Below the pieces are notes generated by a model. That model did no database searches and was not told the origin of the DNA. It saw only the letters and a program-made list of their open reading frames with translations. 64,000 nucleotides of DNA from Akkermansiaceae bacterium (GTDB taxonomy: Bacteria; Verrucomicrobiota; Verrucomicrobiia; Verrucomicrobiales; Akkermansiaceae), in contig CP059069.1 in NCBI GenBank assembly GCA_017798145.1, positions 3,085,226-3,149,225 on the forward strand, written 5' to 3'. Below are positions 1 to 9,919 of the stretch, piece by piece. Position numbers and translations under genes: made by a program. Every line of letters begins with the position of its first letter. Positions within the stretch are counted from its first letter, which is position 1.

Positions 1-536
1 TCGAGCGCGGCATCGCCCTCCACAAGATCATCCGCCTGCTCACCATGGCCTTCGGCGGCGAGGGCTGGCTGTCCTTCATGGGCAACGAATTCGGCCACCC
101 AGAGTGGCTCGATTTCCCCCGCGAGGGCAACGGCTGGTCCTACCACTACTGCCGCCGCCAGTGGTCGCTGTTAGATAACCCGGCCCTGAAATACCATTGG
201 CTCGCCGAGTGGGACCGCGACCTCGTCAATCTCGCCAAGGAGCGCAAGCTCCTAGAATCGGCTCCCGCCCAGCTGCTCCACGTCGACCATGAAAACAAGA
301 TCCTCGTCGCCGAGCGCGCGAACCTCATCTTCGTCATCAACCTGTCCCCGGACAAATCGCCCTTCGGCTACCCCATCAGCCCCTACCGCAAGGAAACCCA
401 CAAGCTACTCCTCGATTCCGACCAGGCGAAATTCGGCGGCCACGCCCGCATCGATCACTCCGCGGATTATCCAATCGACGGGGACGGGCCTATGAAGATC
501 TACGCGACATCGAGAACCGCGCTGGTCTTCGGGTAA
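1..536 (+). CDS. glgB: 1,4-alpha-glucan branching enzyme, eukaryote-like type (C-terminal part)
   Basis: The gene enters from the left edge; the reading frame is open from base 3 and ends at the TAA at 534-536. About 177 C-terminal residues are visible. They start inside the GH13 barrel (GGEGWLSFMGNEFGHPEWLD, then FPREGNGWSYHYCRRQW) and run into the C-terminal all-beta domain (LLLDSDQAKFGGHARIDHS). Branching enzymes make alpha-1,6 branches in glycogen in the cytoplasm. The wording of these motifs is much closer to animal and plant branching enzymes (GBE1 type) than to the E. coli GlgB type, as I remember both. The catalytic residues lie upstream of the window. The family call is secure, the exact subfamily less so. 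Confidence 0.9.
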   Translation, partial: ERGIALHKIIRLLTMAFGGEGWLSFMGNEFGHPEWLDFPREGNGWSYHYCRRQWSLLDNPALKYHWLAEWDRDLVNLAKERKLLESAPAQLLHVDHENKILVAERANLIFVINLSPDKSPFGYPISPYRKETHKLLLDSDQAKFGGHARIDHSADYPIDGDGPMKIYATSRTALVFG

Positions 537-703
537 GCCCCAAGGAGGGGTTGCATCCTGCTGCCCGACACCCCGAGACACCTTCGGTGACGCCCTGCCG
601 CTCTCACACCGGGGTCGGCCAGGGGAACGGTTCCCGTAAAAACTTACCGCGCAACAAATCAGCCCGCTTGCCTATCCGGGGGAAATCGGGCCATATAGCA
701 CCC

Positions 704-1585
704 ATGGAATGGAAAGGCAGGCAAGGCAGCAGGAACGTTGAGGATGCGCGCGGCAGCTCCGGCGGCGGGGGGATGCGCGGCGGCGGGATGGGTATGGGAT
801 TGCTCTCCCTCATCGGGCGGAAATTCGGGATCAAGGGAATCCTGATCGCGGGGATCGCTTTCCTGCTGCTGTGGAAAATGGGGATCGTGGATCTCAATAT
901 GTTGATGGGAGGCAGCCCAGTGGCCTCGTCCCCGGCGCAGATCAGCCCGCAGGAGCAGGAGAGGTTCGAGTTCGCGAAAGTGGTTCTGGCGGACACCGAG
1001 AAGGTCTGGAAAGAGGAGTTTTCCCGGATCGGCAAGACCTACCGCGAGCCGGTGATGCAGGTTTACCGGGAGCGAACACACACCGCCTGCGGGGCCGGAA
1101 GCGCGGAGATGGGCCCCTTCTATTGCCCGGGCGACATGAAGGTTTACATCGACCTCGGATTTTACGACGAGCTCGCAAAGACCTTCCAGGCGCCGGGGGA
1201 TTTCGCCCAGGCGTATGTCATCGCGCACGAAGTGGGGCACCATGTCCAGAAATTGCTGGGATACTCGGAGATGGTCGCCGCGAAACGCGGGCAAGCGGAT
1301 TACAACGAATGGTCCGTGCGGCTGGAACTGCAGGCGGATTTCCTGGCAGGCGTCTGGGCACACCACAACAGCGAATACCTGGAGAAGGGCGACATCGAGG
1401 AGGCGATGCGCGCTGCAAACGCGATCGGCGACGATGCGATCCAGAAAAAGATGCAGGGCCGCGTGGTGCCTCATTCCTTCACCCATGGCACTTCGGAGCA
1501 GCGCATGCGCTGGTTCAACAAGGGGCTGAGGAGCGGGAAGATCGAGGACGGGGACACCTTTTCCATGCCGTATTCCCAGCTATAG
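704..1585 (+). CDS. YpfJ-family neutral zinc metallopeptidase, membrane-anchored
   Basis: The protein has 293 residues from the ATG at 704; the frame is open upstream to a TTG at 551, but the family normally begins MxWxGRxxSxNVEDxRG, which matches MEWKGRQGSRNVEDARG here. A Gly-rich stretch (residues 18-32) is followed by one membrane segment (about 43-60), and the rest is probably periplasmic. The zinc-protease motif HEVGHH lies at residues 175-180, and the downstream ELQADFLAGVWAH supplies the expected Glu ligand region. Four Cys, including CGAGSAEMGPFYCPGD, are family typical. The physiological substrate of this family is not known. It stands alone between glgB and gcvP. Confidence 0.88.
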   Translation: MEWKGRQGSRNVEDARGSSGGGGMRGGGMGMGLLSLIGRKFGIKGILIAGIAFLLLWKMGIVDLNMLMGGSPVASSPAQISPQEQERFEFAKVVLADTEKVWKEEFSRIGKTYREPVMQVYRERTHTACGAGSAEMGPFYCPGDMKVYIDLGFYDELAKTFQAPGDFAQAYVIAHEVGHHVQKLLGYSEMVAAKRGQADYNEWSVRLELQADFLAGVWAHHNSEYLEKGDIEEAMRAANAIGDDAIQKKMQGRVVPHSFTHGTSEQRMRWFNKGLRSGKIEDGDTFSMPYSQL

Positions 1586-1639
1586 CGCCATTTCCTTGGT
1601 TGCAGAGTTGGCATCCCTGATGCATGAGGTGGCACGCAC

Positions 1640-4462
1640 ATGTCCGCCACATCCTCCTTCCTGCCACGCCACCTCGGGCCCAACGATGCCGAGACCTCCG
1701 CAATGCTCGAAACCGTTGGGCACGGCACACTCGACGAGCTGATTTCGGAAGCCGTTCCCGGCGGGATCCGCATGGACGGGGCGATGGATCTGCCCGAGCC
1801 GCTTTCCGAGACCGAGGCGCTGGCATGGCTGCGGGCATGGATGGGGCAGAACGCGGTGCTCAAAAGCTTCATCGGCCAGGGGTATCACGGGACAATCACG
1901 CCGGGGGTCATCCAGCGGAACATCCTGGAAAACCCCGGCTGGTACACCGCCTACACGCCCTACCAGGCGGAGATCGCGCAGGGGCGGCTGGAGGCCTTGC
2001 TGAATTTCCAGACCATGGTCACGGATCTCACCGGGCTCGATGTCTCCAACGCCTCGCTGCTCGACGAAGGCACGGCCGCCGCAGAGGCGGTTTCGCTGGC
2101 GCTCTCCGGCAAGCCGAACGGAAAGGCCATTTTCATTTCCGACCGCTGCCATCCGCAGACGGTCGACGTGGTGAAAACCCGCTGCGAGCCGCTCGGAATC
2201 GCGGTGACGGTGGGGGATTGGCAAGCCTACGACCCCACTGCAGCGGAAGGCCTGTTTGCGGTCATCGTGCAATACCCGGACACACGGGGCCGCATCGATG
2301 ACTTCACCGGATTTTTCTCGCAAGCATCGGCAGCCGGCGCGGTGACGATCTGCGCGGCGGATCTGATGGCGCTCACCTTGCTCAAACCACCGGGCGAATT
2401 CGGCGCGGACATCTGCGTCGGCTCCTCCCAGCGCTTCGGCGTGCCCCTCGGTTTCGGCGGGCCGCATGCGGGCTTCATGGCCTGCAAGGACGCGTTGAAA
2501 CGCAAGATGCCCGGCCGCCTGATCGGGGTATCCATCGATGCCCAGGGCAAGCCCGCCTACCGCCTATCGCTCCAGACCCGCGAGCAGCACATCCGCCGCG
2601 ACAAGGCGACCTCCAACATCTGCACCGCGCAGGTGCTCCTCGCGGTGATGGCCTCGATGTACGCGGTCTATCACGGCCCGGAGGGGTTGAAGGCGATCGC
2701 CTCAGGGATCCATTCGCAGGCGCTGAAGCTGAGATCCGCGCTCCTTGCCGGTGGATACGCGGTCGAGGAAGGCGCGTTTTTCGATACGCTCGTGGTGGAG
2801 ACGGAAAAGGCTAAGGCACTCGTGGATGAGGCGCCCGAGCATGGTTTCAACCTGCGTTTCATCGACGCATCGCACGTCGGCATCGCGCTTGATGAGACCG
2901 CGATGAACCGCGATCTCTGGGCGATCTGCAAGCTCTTCGATGTTTCCCCGGTGGATGCGGCGGACGGCAAGGGATGGGATGCGTCCTTCGGCCGTAGCTC
3001 GAAATTCCTAACAGCCCCGGCATTCAATGCCTACCATTCCGAGACGGAGATGCTGCGCTACATCAAGCGCCTTGAATCGAGAGACCTGGCGCTCAACGAG
3101 TCGATGATCGCGCTGGGCTCCTGCACCATGAAGCTCAACGCGACATCGGAAATGATCCCGCTGAGCTGGCCGGAGGTTTCGTCGATCCATCCCTTTGCCC
3201 CGAAATCGCAGACCAAGGGCTACATCGAGATGCTCACGCAGCTGGAGAACTGGCTGGCGGAGATCACCGGCTTCGCCGCCGTTTCGCTCCAGCCGAACGC
3301 AGGCTCGCAGGGCGAATACGCGGGCCTGCTCGCCATCCGCCGCTACCACGAGTCGCGCGGCGAGGGTCACCGCAACATCTGCCTGATCCCCGTTTCCGCC
3401 CACGGCACCAACCCCGCCTCGGCCGTGATGTGCGGGATGAAGGTTGTCGGCGTGAAATGCGATGCGAGCGGCAACATCGACATGGCGGATCTCATTTCCC
3501 AGACGGAAGCCCACCGCGCCAACCTCTCCGCGCTGATGGTCACATACCCATCCACGCACGGGGTCTTCGAGGAAACGATACGAGAGATCACCAACATCAT
3601 CCACGACGCGGGCGGCCAGGTTTACATGGATGGAGCGAACATGAACGCCCAGGTCGGCCTGACTTCGCCCGGCCTGATCGGGGCGGATGTCTGCCACCTC
3701 AATCTCCACAAGACCTTCTGCATCCCCCACGGCGGCGGCGGCCCGGGTGTGGGCCCCATCGGGGTTGCGCCGCAGCTTGTGCCTTTCCTTCCGGGGCATT
3801 TCGCGCTCGATGAAAAATCCCATGCCGTCTGCTCCGCACCCTATGGCAGCGCGTCGATCAATGTCATTTCATGGATGTATATCGCCATGATGGGCGCGGC
3901 CGGTTTGAAGGCCGCCACGGAAATCGCCATCCTCAACGCGAACTACATCGCCAAGCGCCTTGAGAAATGTTTCCCCATCCTCTACACCGGGAAAACCGGG
4001 TTGGTGGCGCACGAGTGCATCATCGACTGCCGCCCGCTCGCCGAGAAATCAGGAGTGACCGTGGAGGACATCGCCAAGCGCCTGATGGATTACGGCTACC
4101 ATGCGCCGACCATGTCCTGGCCCGTCACCGGGACGCTGATGATCGAGCCGACGGAGTCGGAATCGAAGGTCGAGCTGGACCGTTTCTGCGATGCGATGGT
4201 TTCCATCCACGGCGAGATCCAGGACATCATCGATGGGAAATCCGATGCGACCGACAATCCGCTCAAGAACGCCCCGCACACCACCGGCGTCATTTGTGGA
4301 AACGACTGGCCGCACGCCTACACCCGCGAGCAGGCGGCCTTCCCGCTGCCCTACCTCCGCACCCACAAGTTCTGGCCCGCCGTCTCCCGCATCGACAACG
4401 TCCATGGCGACAGGAACCTCGTCTGCACCTGCGACTCCGTGGAGGCGTACGCGCAGGGCTGA
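1640..4462 (+). CDS. gcvP: Glycine dehydrogenase (decarboxylating), P protein, single-chain form
   Basis: This 940-residue protein has the full length of the fused homodimeric P protein of the glycine cleavage system. P protein decarboxylates glycine with pyridoxal phosphate and passes the aminomethyl group to the lipoyl H protein. The start ATG gives [16 protein letters not shown], and HLGP(N/S)D is the classic N-terminus. The PLP lysine is K691 in [18 protein letters not shown], with the Gly-rich phosphate loop after it. The H, T and L proteins are not in this window, so the system is split. No glycine riboswitch fits into the 54 bases upstream. Confidence 0.97.
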   Translation: MSATSSFLPRHLGPNDAETSAMLETVGHGTLDELISEAVPGGIRMDGAMDLPEPLSETEALAWLRAWMGQNAVLKSFIGQGYHGTITPGVIQRNILENPGWYTAYTPYQAEIAQGRLEALLNFQTMVTDLTGLDVSNASLLDEGTAAAEAVSLALSGKPNGKAIFISDRCHPQTVDVVKTRCEPLGIAVTVGDWQAYDPTAAEGLFAVIVQYPDTRGRIDDFTGFFSQASAAGAVTICAADLMALTLLKPPGEFGADICVGSSQRFGVPLGFGGPHAGFMACKDALKRKMPGRLIGVSIDAQGKPAYRLSLQTREQHIRRDKATSNICTAQVLLAVMASMYAVYHGPEGLKAIASGIHSQALKLRSALLAGGYAVEEGAFFDTLVVETEKAKALVDEAPEHGFNLRFIDASHVGIALDETAMNRDLWAICKLFDVSPVDAADGKGWDASFGRSSKFLTAPAFNAYHSETEMLRYIKRLESRDLALNESMIALGSCTMKLNATSEMIPLSWPEVSSIHPFAPKSQTKGYIEMLTQLENWLAEITGFAAVSLQPNAGSQGEYAGLLAIRRYHESRGEGHRNICLIPVSAHGTNPASAVMCGMKVVGVKCDASGNIDMADLISQTEAHRANLSALMVTYPSTHGVFEETIREITNIIHDAGGQVYMDGANMNAQVGLTSPGLIGADVCHLNLHKTFCIPHGGGGPGVGPIGVAPQLVPFLPGHFALDEKSHAVCSAPYGSASINVISWMYIAMMGAAGLKAATEIAILNANYIAKRLEKCFPILYTGKTGLVAHECIIDCRPLAEKSGVTVEDIAKRLMDYGYHAPTMSWPVTGTLMIEPTESESKVELDRFCDAMVSIHGEIQDIIDGKSDATDNPLKNAPHTTGVICGNDWPHAYTREQAAFPLPYLRTHKFWPAVSRIDNVHGDRNLVCTCDSVEAYAQG

Positions 4463-4468
4463 GATTTC

Positions 4469-5326
4469 ATGGAGGAAAACCGAGCAGAACCCGGAAAGCG
4501 GCGCTGGCCCGGGCTGGTGTTGGGCTTCTTTGTTCCCGGATTCGGGCTGTTCAGGGCAGGGCTGCCGCTCCGGGCGGTGGTTTGGCTGTTTGGCCTGATC
4601 CTACTGAATTTCATGGTGGCGGTGAGCTTGGCATGGGCGGCGGTGCCGGTTTGGTTTGCTGTGCTTGGAGTGGTAATCATGGTCTGCGCACATGTTTGGA
4701 TGCTTTGTGACGGATTCCGCCCCGGTAGTATGGGTTGGCGGCTTTGGCTGCTTTTCATCGGCCTTTTCGCGGTTCTCTTGGTGATCCCATCGCCGGTTGC
4801 GGCGGTTGCCGGATCCTTCAGGGTCTCCACCGGTGCGATGGAGCCGACCCTGCGTGGTTCGGACTCCTCAACCGGGGCCGACCATGTGGTCGTTGACTGC
4901 CTGAGCTACCGGTTTGCTCCGCCCGAAAGGGGAGACCTGCTGGTTTTTTCCACAGCCGATATCAGCGGATTGCATCAGTTCACAGGGAGCGCTCCGGGCA
5001 CCGTCTACATAAAGAGGCTGGTGGGGATGCCGGGCGAGACGATACGGATTGAGGATGGGAAAGTGTTTGCGGACGGCCAACCGCTGATGGAGGCGGATGG
5101 GATCCCTCCATTCGTTTATCGGAATCCGATGGGTGCGCTTCCTGTCGCGATGAAAGATGGCGTGGATCTCGTGATTGGTGCGGATGAGTATTTCGTCCTC
5201 GGCGACAACACCTCGAACAGCCTGGACAGCCGTTACTGGGGTGGTGTTCCGAAATCCTCTGTTCTTGGAAAGGTGACCATGATCTACCACCCGTTTTCGA
5301 GGGCAGGGAGGCTGGCTGAGGACTGA
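4469..5326 (+). CDS. Signal peptidase I-like membrane protein with Ser-to-Ala change
   Basis: The protein has 285 residues and starts 6 bases after the gcvP stop. Residues 14-115 hold about four membrane segments, more than the one or two of ordinary LepB. A signal peptidase I (S26) catalytic fold follows. Box B reads RVSTGAMEPTL, where the family has (P)SGSM.PTL: the residue before Met, the nucleophilic Ser of E. coli LepB (S90), is Ala123 here. The Lys box is intact (YIKRLVGMPGE, K182), as are the C-terminal boxes VLGDNTSNSLDSRYWGGVP. The fold is clear. Whether it cleaves signal peptides is open; S120 or T121 might substitute, or it may be a pseudo-enzyme. Another LepB would be expected elsewhere in the genome. 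Confidence 0.8.
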   Translation: MEENRAEPGKRRWPGLVLGFFVPGFGLFRAGLPLRAVVWLFGLILLNFMVAVSLAWAAVPVWFAVLGVVIMVCAHVWMLCDGFRPGSMGWRLWLLFIGLFAVLLVIPSPVAAVAGSFRVSTGAMEPTLRGSDSSTGADHVVVDCLSYRFAPPERGDLLVFSTADISGLHQFTGSAPGTVYIKRLVGMPGETIRIEDGKVFADGQPLMEADGIPPFVYRNPMGALPVAMKDGVDLVIGADEYFVLGDNTSNSLDSRYWGGVPKSSVLGKVTMIYHPFSRAGRLAED

Positions 5327-5429
5327 TGTGTCCCAATCACCGGGCGGGAGGTCTCTTGCAACACCCGCAGCCCTGTTTCCGTGAAAGATTCCGTTCCACG
5401 AAGCCATATACTTCCCAGCAAACAAGCCC

Positions 5430-7706
5430 TTGAAGAAAAATCCAGCCATCCGCCTCCAGATCCTTGTCCTCGGCCTCTCCACCTGCCTGCTCTGTGCGGA
5501 AGGCGAGGTTGCGGAGCCAGGCCACTCCCACCAGGGCGAGTCCTTCAACGAGGGCCCGCGCCAGTCCTATGGCCTGATCGGTAGGACGGGCGATGTGACG
5601 ATCCCGATCCAGACCGGCTGGGAGCAAGGGCAGGGATACTTCGACCAAGGGCTGGGGCAGCTCCACGGTTTCTGGTACTATGAGGCGGAGCGTTCGTTCC
5701 GCCAGATCGCCGCCCATGATCCCGATTGCGCGATGGCTTACTGGGGCATGGCGATGGCGAACACGGAGAATCCGGAACGCGCCAAGGGTTTCATCGAGAA
5801 GGCGGAAGCGCGCCGCGAAAACGCAGGGCCGCATGGGCGGGCTTACATTGCGGCATTGGCGAATTTCCTCGATGGGAAACCGGCCGACGAGAAGGCGCGG
5901 AGACAGGAGATGATACGCGACCTTGAAAACCTGGTGCATGATTTTCCGGATGACATCGAGGCGAAGGCATTCCTCGCGGGGACGATCTGGCAATTTTCCT
6001 ACAAGCCGCCGCAGATCCCCATCACCAGCCATGAGGCTGTGGATGCGCTGTTGCAGCAGGTGCTGGCGGTCAAGCCGATGCACCCGGCGCACCATTACCG
6101 CATCCACCTGTGGGACAAGAGGAAGCCGGAGCGGGCGTTGGACTCCGCGGCCAAGCTCGGCTTCACCGCGCCGGCCATCGCCCACATGTGGCACATGCCG
6201 GGGCACATCTATTCGAACCTGCACCGCTATGAGGATGCCGCATGGCACCAGCAGGCATCCGCCCGGGTGGATCACGCGCAGATGGCGGAGCACCGCCTGC
6301 TGCCGGACCAGATCCACAACTACGCCCACAACAACGAATGGCTGGCGCGAAACTGGATGAACCTCGGCAACCGCGAGGCTGCCATCGGGATGGCGAAATC
6401 GCTTCTCGCCAATCCGCGCCACCCGAAGTTCAACTCGCTGGAAGGCAAGGCGCACTCGTATCGCTACGGGCGGATGCGGCTCATCGAGTTCCTGGAAAGC
6501 TTCGAGCTGTGGGAAGAGGCGCTCGAACTCGCCTCCGGAGAATGGCTGGAGCCGCTGGATCTGCCTGAGCACGAGATCCCACGGCTGCGCCTGATCGCCC
6601 TCGCGAATTTCAAGCTGGGGAAAAAGGACGGCCTGGCAGCCGCTCTAACGGGTTTCGACCGGCTTTCGGAACTCGCGAAGAAGGAGCACAGGACGGCGCA
6701 GGAGGAGGCCAGGAAAAAAGCGGAGGCGGAAAAAAGGAAGCCGGATGAAATCGACAAGCTCGCCAAGGACGCGGGAAGGGCGCCGGGGCAGCAGATGGAT
6801 CGCCTCAAGAAACTGCGCACCGAGGCGGAGGCCTGGCTTGCGGCGCTGGATGGCGATAAGGATGAAGCACTCGGTGCGCTCGCGGCGAGCACGCGCCCAA
6901 AGCACGCCGTCGCCCTCGATTACATGGCGCTGGGGGAGCTCGAGAAAGCTGACGGCATAAGCAAGGGGGAGGCGGGCGGCGACAAGCGGCTCGCCCTCCC
7001 GCTCGCGGCGAGGGTGGAGATCCTGGCCCGGCTGGAGAGTACGGAAGAGCTGCGCGAGACCTTTGGGAAATTGCGAGCGGTTTCCTCACAGATCGATCTT
7101 GCGGCCCCTCCGTTCGCGCGGCTTTCGCCCATCGCCCGGAGCCTCGGGTATCCGGATGACTGGCGGCTGCCCTATGTGCCTGCCGCGGATTTCGGGGCGC
7201 GCCCGGATGTCGCCCCCCTCGGGCCGCTGCATTGGGAGCCGTCCGTTGCACCCGGCTTCGTGTTACCTGATCAGAAGGGCGAAGCGGTCGCCCTGGAGTC
7301 CCGCCGGGGCAAGCCCTTGGTCCTCATATTCTATCTCGGCTACGGATGCCTGCATTGCTCGGATCAGCTCAATGCGATCGCCGGACGCATCGGCGAATTC
7401 ACGGCGGCAGGGCTGCCGGTTCTGGCCATCAGCACGGACAGCGTCGCGGAGCTCGCGAAGTCCCAGGAAAACTATTCGGAAGGCGGCGGGGCTTTCCCGT
7501 TCCCGCTCCTAGCCGATGCGGAAAAGGGTGCTTTCAAGGCCTATGGAGCGCATGACGACTTCGAGGGAAAGGCCCTGCACGGCACCTTCCTCATCGATCC
7601 CGAGGGCAAGATCCTCTGGGCTGACATCGCGGCGGATCCCTTCATGGACCTGGATTTCCTGATCAAGGAATCCCTGCGCCTCTTGCGGCTCCATGCGAAG
7701 GGCTAG
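5430..7706 (+). CDS. Secreted TPR-like protein with C-terminal AhpC/TSA (thioredoxin-fold) domain
   Basis: The protein has 758 residues from a TTG start (MKKNPAIRLQILVLGLSTCLLC), which gives a good signal peptide; no ATG fits. Residues 40-600 are helical with TPR-like units (for example MAYWGMAMANTENPERAKGF and later AxAxHQQA segments) and a charged coiled stretch near 410-470 (KKEHRTAQEEARKKAEAEKRK). From about residue 605 a peroxiredoxin/thioredoxin-like fold begins (APGFVLPDQKGEAVAL), with the redox pair C640-L-H-C643. That spacing is more like thioredoxin or SCO/TlpA than a 2-Cys peroxiredoxin. It probably acts in the periplasm as a thiol-disulfide or peroxide-handling protein; the partner is unknown. 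It ends 20 bases before the GH1 gene. Confidence 0.75.
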   Translation: MKKNPAIRLQILVLGLSTCLLCAEGEVAEPGHSHQGESFNEGPRQSYGLIGRTGDVTIPIQTGWEQGQGYFDQGLGQLHGFWYYEAERSFRQIAAHDPDCAMAYWGMAMANTENPERAKGFIEKAEARRENAGPHGRAYIAALANFLDGKPADEKARRQEMIRDLENLVHDFPDDIEAKAFLAGTIWQFSYKPPQIPITSHEAVDALLQQVLAVKPMHPAHHYRIHLWDKRKPERALDSAAKLGFTAPAIAHMWHMPGHIYSNLHRYEDAAWHQQASARVDHAQMAEHRLLPDQIHNYAHNNEWLARNWMNLGNREAAIGMAKSLLANPRHPKFNSLEGKAHSYRYGRMRLIEFLESFELWEEALELASGEWLEPLDLPEHEIPRLRLIALANFKLGKKDGLAAALTGFDRLSELAKKEHRTAQEEARKKAEAEKRKPDEIDKLAKDAGRAPGQQMDRLKKLRTEAEAWLAALDGDKDEALGALAASTRPKHAVALDYMALGELEKADGISKGEAGGDKRLALPLAARVEILARLESTEELRETFGKLRAVSSQIDLAAPPFARLSPIARSLGYPDDWRLPYVPAADFGARPDVAPLGPLHWEPSVAPGFVLPDQKGEAVALESRRGKPLVLIFYLGYGCLHCSDQLNAIAGRIGEFTAAGLPVLAISTDSVAELAKSQENYSEGGGAFPFPLLADAEKGAFKAYGAHDDFEGKALHGTFLIDPEGKILWADIAADPFMDLDFLIKESLRLLRLHAKG

Positions 7707-7726
7707 CTCACATCCTTGCTGACAAG

Positions 7727-9919
7727 ATGGCTTCCGCGCGTAAGGTCGCGGCGGTGTCCGGCTCCCATGATCTGAATTTCCCCGAGGGCTTCCTCTTCGG
7801 CACGGCGAACGCCGACCACCAGGTGGAGGCGCATGATCCCTTGCACGAGGATGTATGGGATCTGTGGGAACGCTGCCAGGGGCTGACGCCGCGCGGGAAG
7901 GCCACGGATTTCTGGAACCGCTACGAGGAGGACATCGCGGCGGCGGCGGCGATGGGCTGCAAGCTGTTCCGCTTCTCCGTGGCGTGGGCGCGGGTGGAGC
8001 CTGAGAACGGGGCGTTCGATGCGGATGCCCTCGCGCACTATGCCAAGCTCGCCGATTGCGTCCGCAGCCGCGGCATGAAGGTGATGCTCACCCTGCACCA
8101 TTTCGTCTGGCCGGTGTGGCTGGAGCGCGATCACGGGGGGATGATCGGAGCGGGATTCCCTGATCTTTTCGCTAGGTATGCGGACAAGGTTGCGGAGGCT
8201 TTCGGGGAGAAAATCGATTGGTGGATCACCTTCAACGAGCCGAGCCAGCTGACCTTCGGCTACATCAAGCCGTGGTGGCAGAGCCGCTATTACATGCCGC
8301 CGGGACTGCCGCGCGGATCGCATGTGGACGCGGAGGCGGAGGCTGTCGGGAAACTGGTGCCCAACCTATTCCTCGCCCACGCCCGGGCGCGTGCGGCGAT
8401 CAGGGCGCGGCGGCCGGAGGCACAGGTCGGAGTCAATCCGCTGGTGACAGGCTTCCCCACCTGGCTGCAGATGCTGCTCGATTGGGGAGCCTGTCACCGG
8501 GGCATGGCGGAGGCGCTATTCAAGTTCACGACAAAGGGGGCGCTGGTCAGCGAGCGCGGTGACGTGGATCTGGTGATCGGCGGGATCACGATGGGGGATG
8601 AGACGCGCTTTGAGGCGAGCGATCCCTACCTGCGCACCGGCAAGGCGGTGCTGGTGCGCGATGGATACGGAGGTGGCGGGCTTGCCTCGCTTGCCGGGAA
8701 AAGGGTGGGGGTGATCGCGATCGGAAACCAGCCGCAGGCATGGAAGCGCGACCTGCCTGCGGATGCCCGCAAGCAGCTTTTCCGGGACTACGATGAAGCC
8801 CGTAGTTCGCTGGGCAGGGGTGAGGTGGACGCGCTTTACGGGGATGCCTTTTTCCTCTGCCCTCCGGAGCTGGAGAACCGCAGCCGCTTCCGTTTCCTGG
8901 AGACCTGCCTGAGCGAGGAGCACTACGTCGTGCTCGCGCCACACGGCCATGCCCGGCTGTTGGATCAGGTCGATCTCGCGATCCGGGATTTTCTCGATGA
9001 CCTCCAGGGTTACTGCGATGTTTCATGGCTTTCCGAGCCGAAGGAAATCATCGGCAGCCCGCCGCGCCCCGTTTCCCTCCACGAGGTCTTTTCCGGCACC
9101 GACAGCCTCTCCGAAAACCTCACCTCGGCCCGCAGCCTGCGGCGCATCCGGCGCAGGGGGGAAATCCGCATCGGCATACGCACCGACGCCCCGGGTCTCT
9201 CCGAGCAATGCACCTCGGAGGGGCTGGAGCTGCGCCTTGCCCGCCGCATCGCCGCCCGGCTCTTCGGCGATGGTTCTCGGCTGCACATCGTTCCCATAGC
9301 CCCCGGCGATCGTTTCGGCGAGCTGGAGTCCAAATCGAGCTGGTTGAACTGGGCATGGCGTTTCTGGGGCACCACCTGCCTGATCGCGAACTCGAACTGG
9401 TGGTATCTCGGCATGGCCGGGAAACTCGCCCGGGAGCTGTGTCCGGAGGAGGCGGTCGGTGGGCAGGACTTCATCGGCCTCGATTACTACTGGGGGCTGC
9501 CGACACACCGCCTGCACCGCTTCCGGCTGTTGGAGGACGCAGCCCACGGGCGTTTCCTGCGCGCCCCGGTCTGGCCTCGCGGGCTTTTCCACGCGCTCAG
9601 GCGCTTCCACCGATGGTTCCCCGGAAAGGATCTGCTGGTAGTGGAAAACGGCTGCCCGCCCTCGGCTGGCGGAGTTTCCCGCAGCGATTACATGCGGGCG
9701 CATCTAACGGAAGTGTCGCGTGCCATTTCCGCAGGCATCCCCGTCCGCGCCTTCAACTGGTGGTCCATCACCTCCAACCGCGAGTGGGGGCACCCCTTCG
9801 ATCCCAACACCGACTTCGGCCTGCTCCACGTCGATCTCGAAGGGGATGAGGGCCTGACCCGCAGGCCAAGCGCAGAGGCGGATCTTTACCGGCGCATCAT
9901 CGCTGGGGGGGTGCGCTGA
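7727..9919 (+). CDS. GH1 glycosidase with inserted, circularly permuted family-3 solute-binding domain
   Basis: The protein has 730 residues and no signal peptide. Residues 1-275 and 536-730 together form a complete GH1 barrel of about 470 residues. It has the acid/base E171 in TFNEPS, the nucleophile E640 in VENG and the usual closing region (FNWWSITSNREW...DFGLLHVD). Residues 276-534 are an SBP_bac_3 (amino-acid-type periplasmic binding protein) domain in swapped order. The part that is normally second comes first (DVDLVIGGITMGDETR at 279, SDPYLRTGKAVLV, GKRVGVIAIG, GEVDALYGDAFFL, to about 425). After a linker of about 45 residues comes the normal N-terminal lobe (SLRRIRRRGEIRIGI from 470, ending GDRFGELE at 534). 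Known GH1 enzymes hydrolyse beta-glycosides. The ligand and the idea of allosteric control are inference. Confidence 0.87.
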   Translation: MASARKVAAVSGSHDLNFPEGFLFGTANADHQVEAHDPLHEDVWDLWERCQGLTPRGKATDFWNRYEEDIAAAAAMGCKLFRFSVAWARVEPENGAFDADALAHYAKLADCVRSRGMKVMLTLHHFVWPVWLERDHGGMIGAGFPDLFARYADKVAEAFGEKIDWWITFNEPSQLTFGYIKPWWQSRYYMPPGLPRGSHVDAEAEAVGKLVPNLFLAHARARAAIRARRPEAQVGVNPLVTGFPTWLQMLLDWGACHRGMAEALFKFTTKGALVSERGDVDLVIGGITMGDETRFEASDPYLRTGKAVLVRDGYGGGGLASLAGKRVGVIAIGNQPQAWKRDLPADARKQLFRDYDEARSSLGRGEVDALYGDAFFLCPPELENRSRFRFLETCLSEEHYVVLAPHGHARLLDQVDLAIRDFLDDLQGYCDVSWLSEPKEIIGSPPRPVSLHEVFSGTDSLSENLTSARSLRRIRRRGEIRIGIRTDAPGLSEQCTSEGLELRLARRIAARLFGDGSRLHIVPIAPGDRFGELESKSSWLNWAWRFWGTTCLIANSNWWYLGMAGKLARELCPEEAVGGQDFIGLDYYWGLPTHRLHRFRLLEDAAHGRFLRAPVWPRGLFHALRRFHRWFPGKDLLVVENGCPPSAGGVSRSDYMRAHLTEVSRAISAGIPVRAFNWWSITSNREWGHPFDPNTDFGLLHVDLEGDEGLTRRPSAEADLYRRIIAGGVR

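Noticed and set aside
1586..1639. Glycine riboswitch before gcvP
   Set aside because: Only 54 bases separate gcvP from the previous gene, and no aptamer-like pattern is visible.
5337..6572. 411-codon minus-strand frame opposite the TPR/peroxiredoxin gene
   Set aside because: Antisense shadow; the plus-strand product has a signal peptide, TPR-like units and a CxxC thioredoxin-fold domain.
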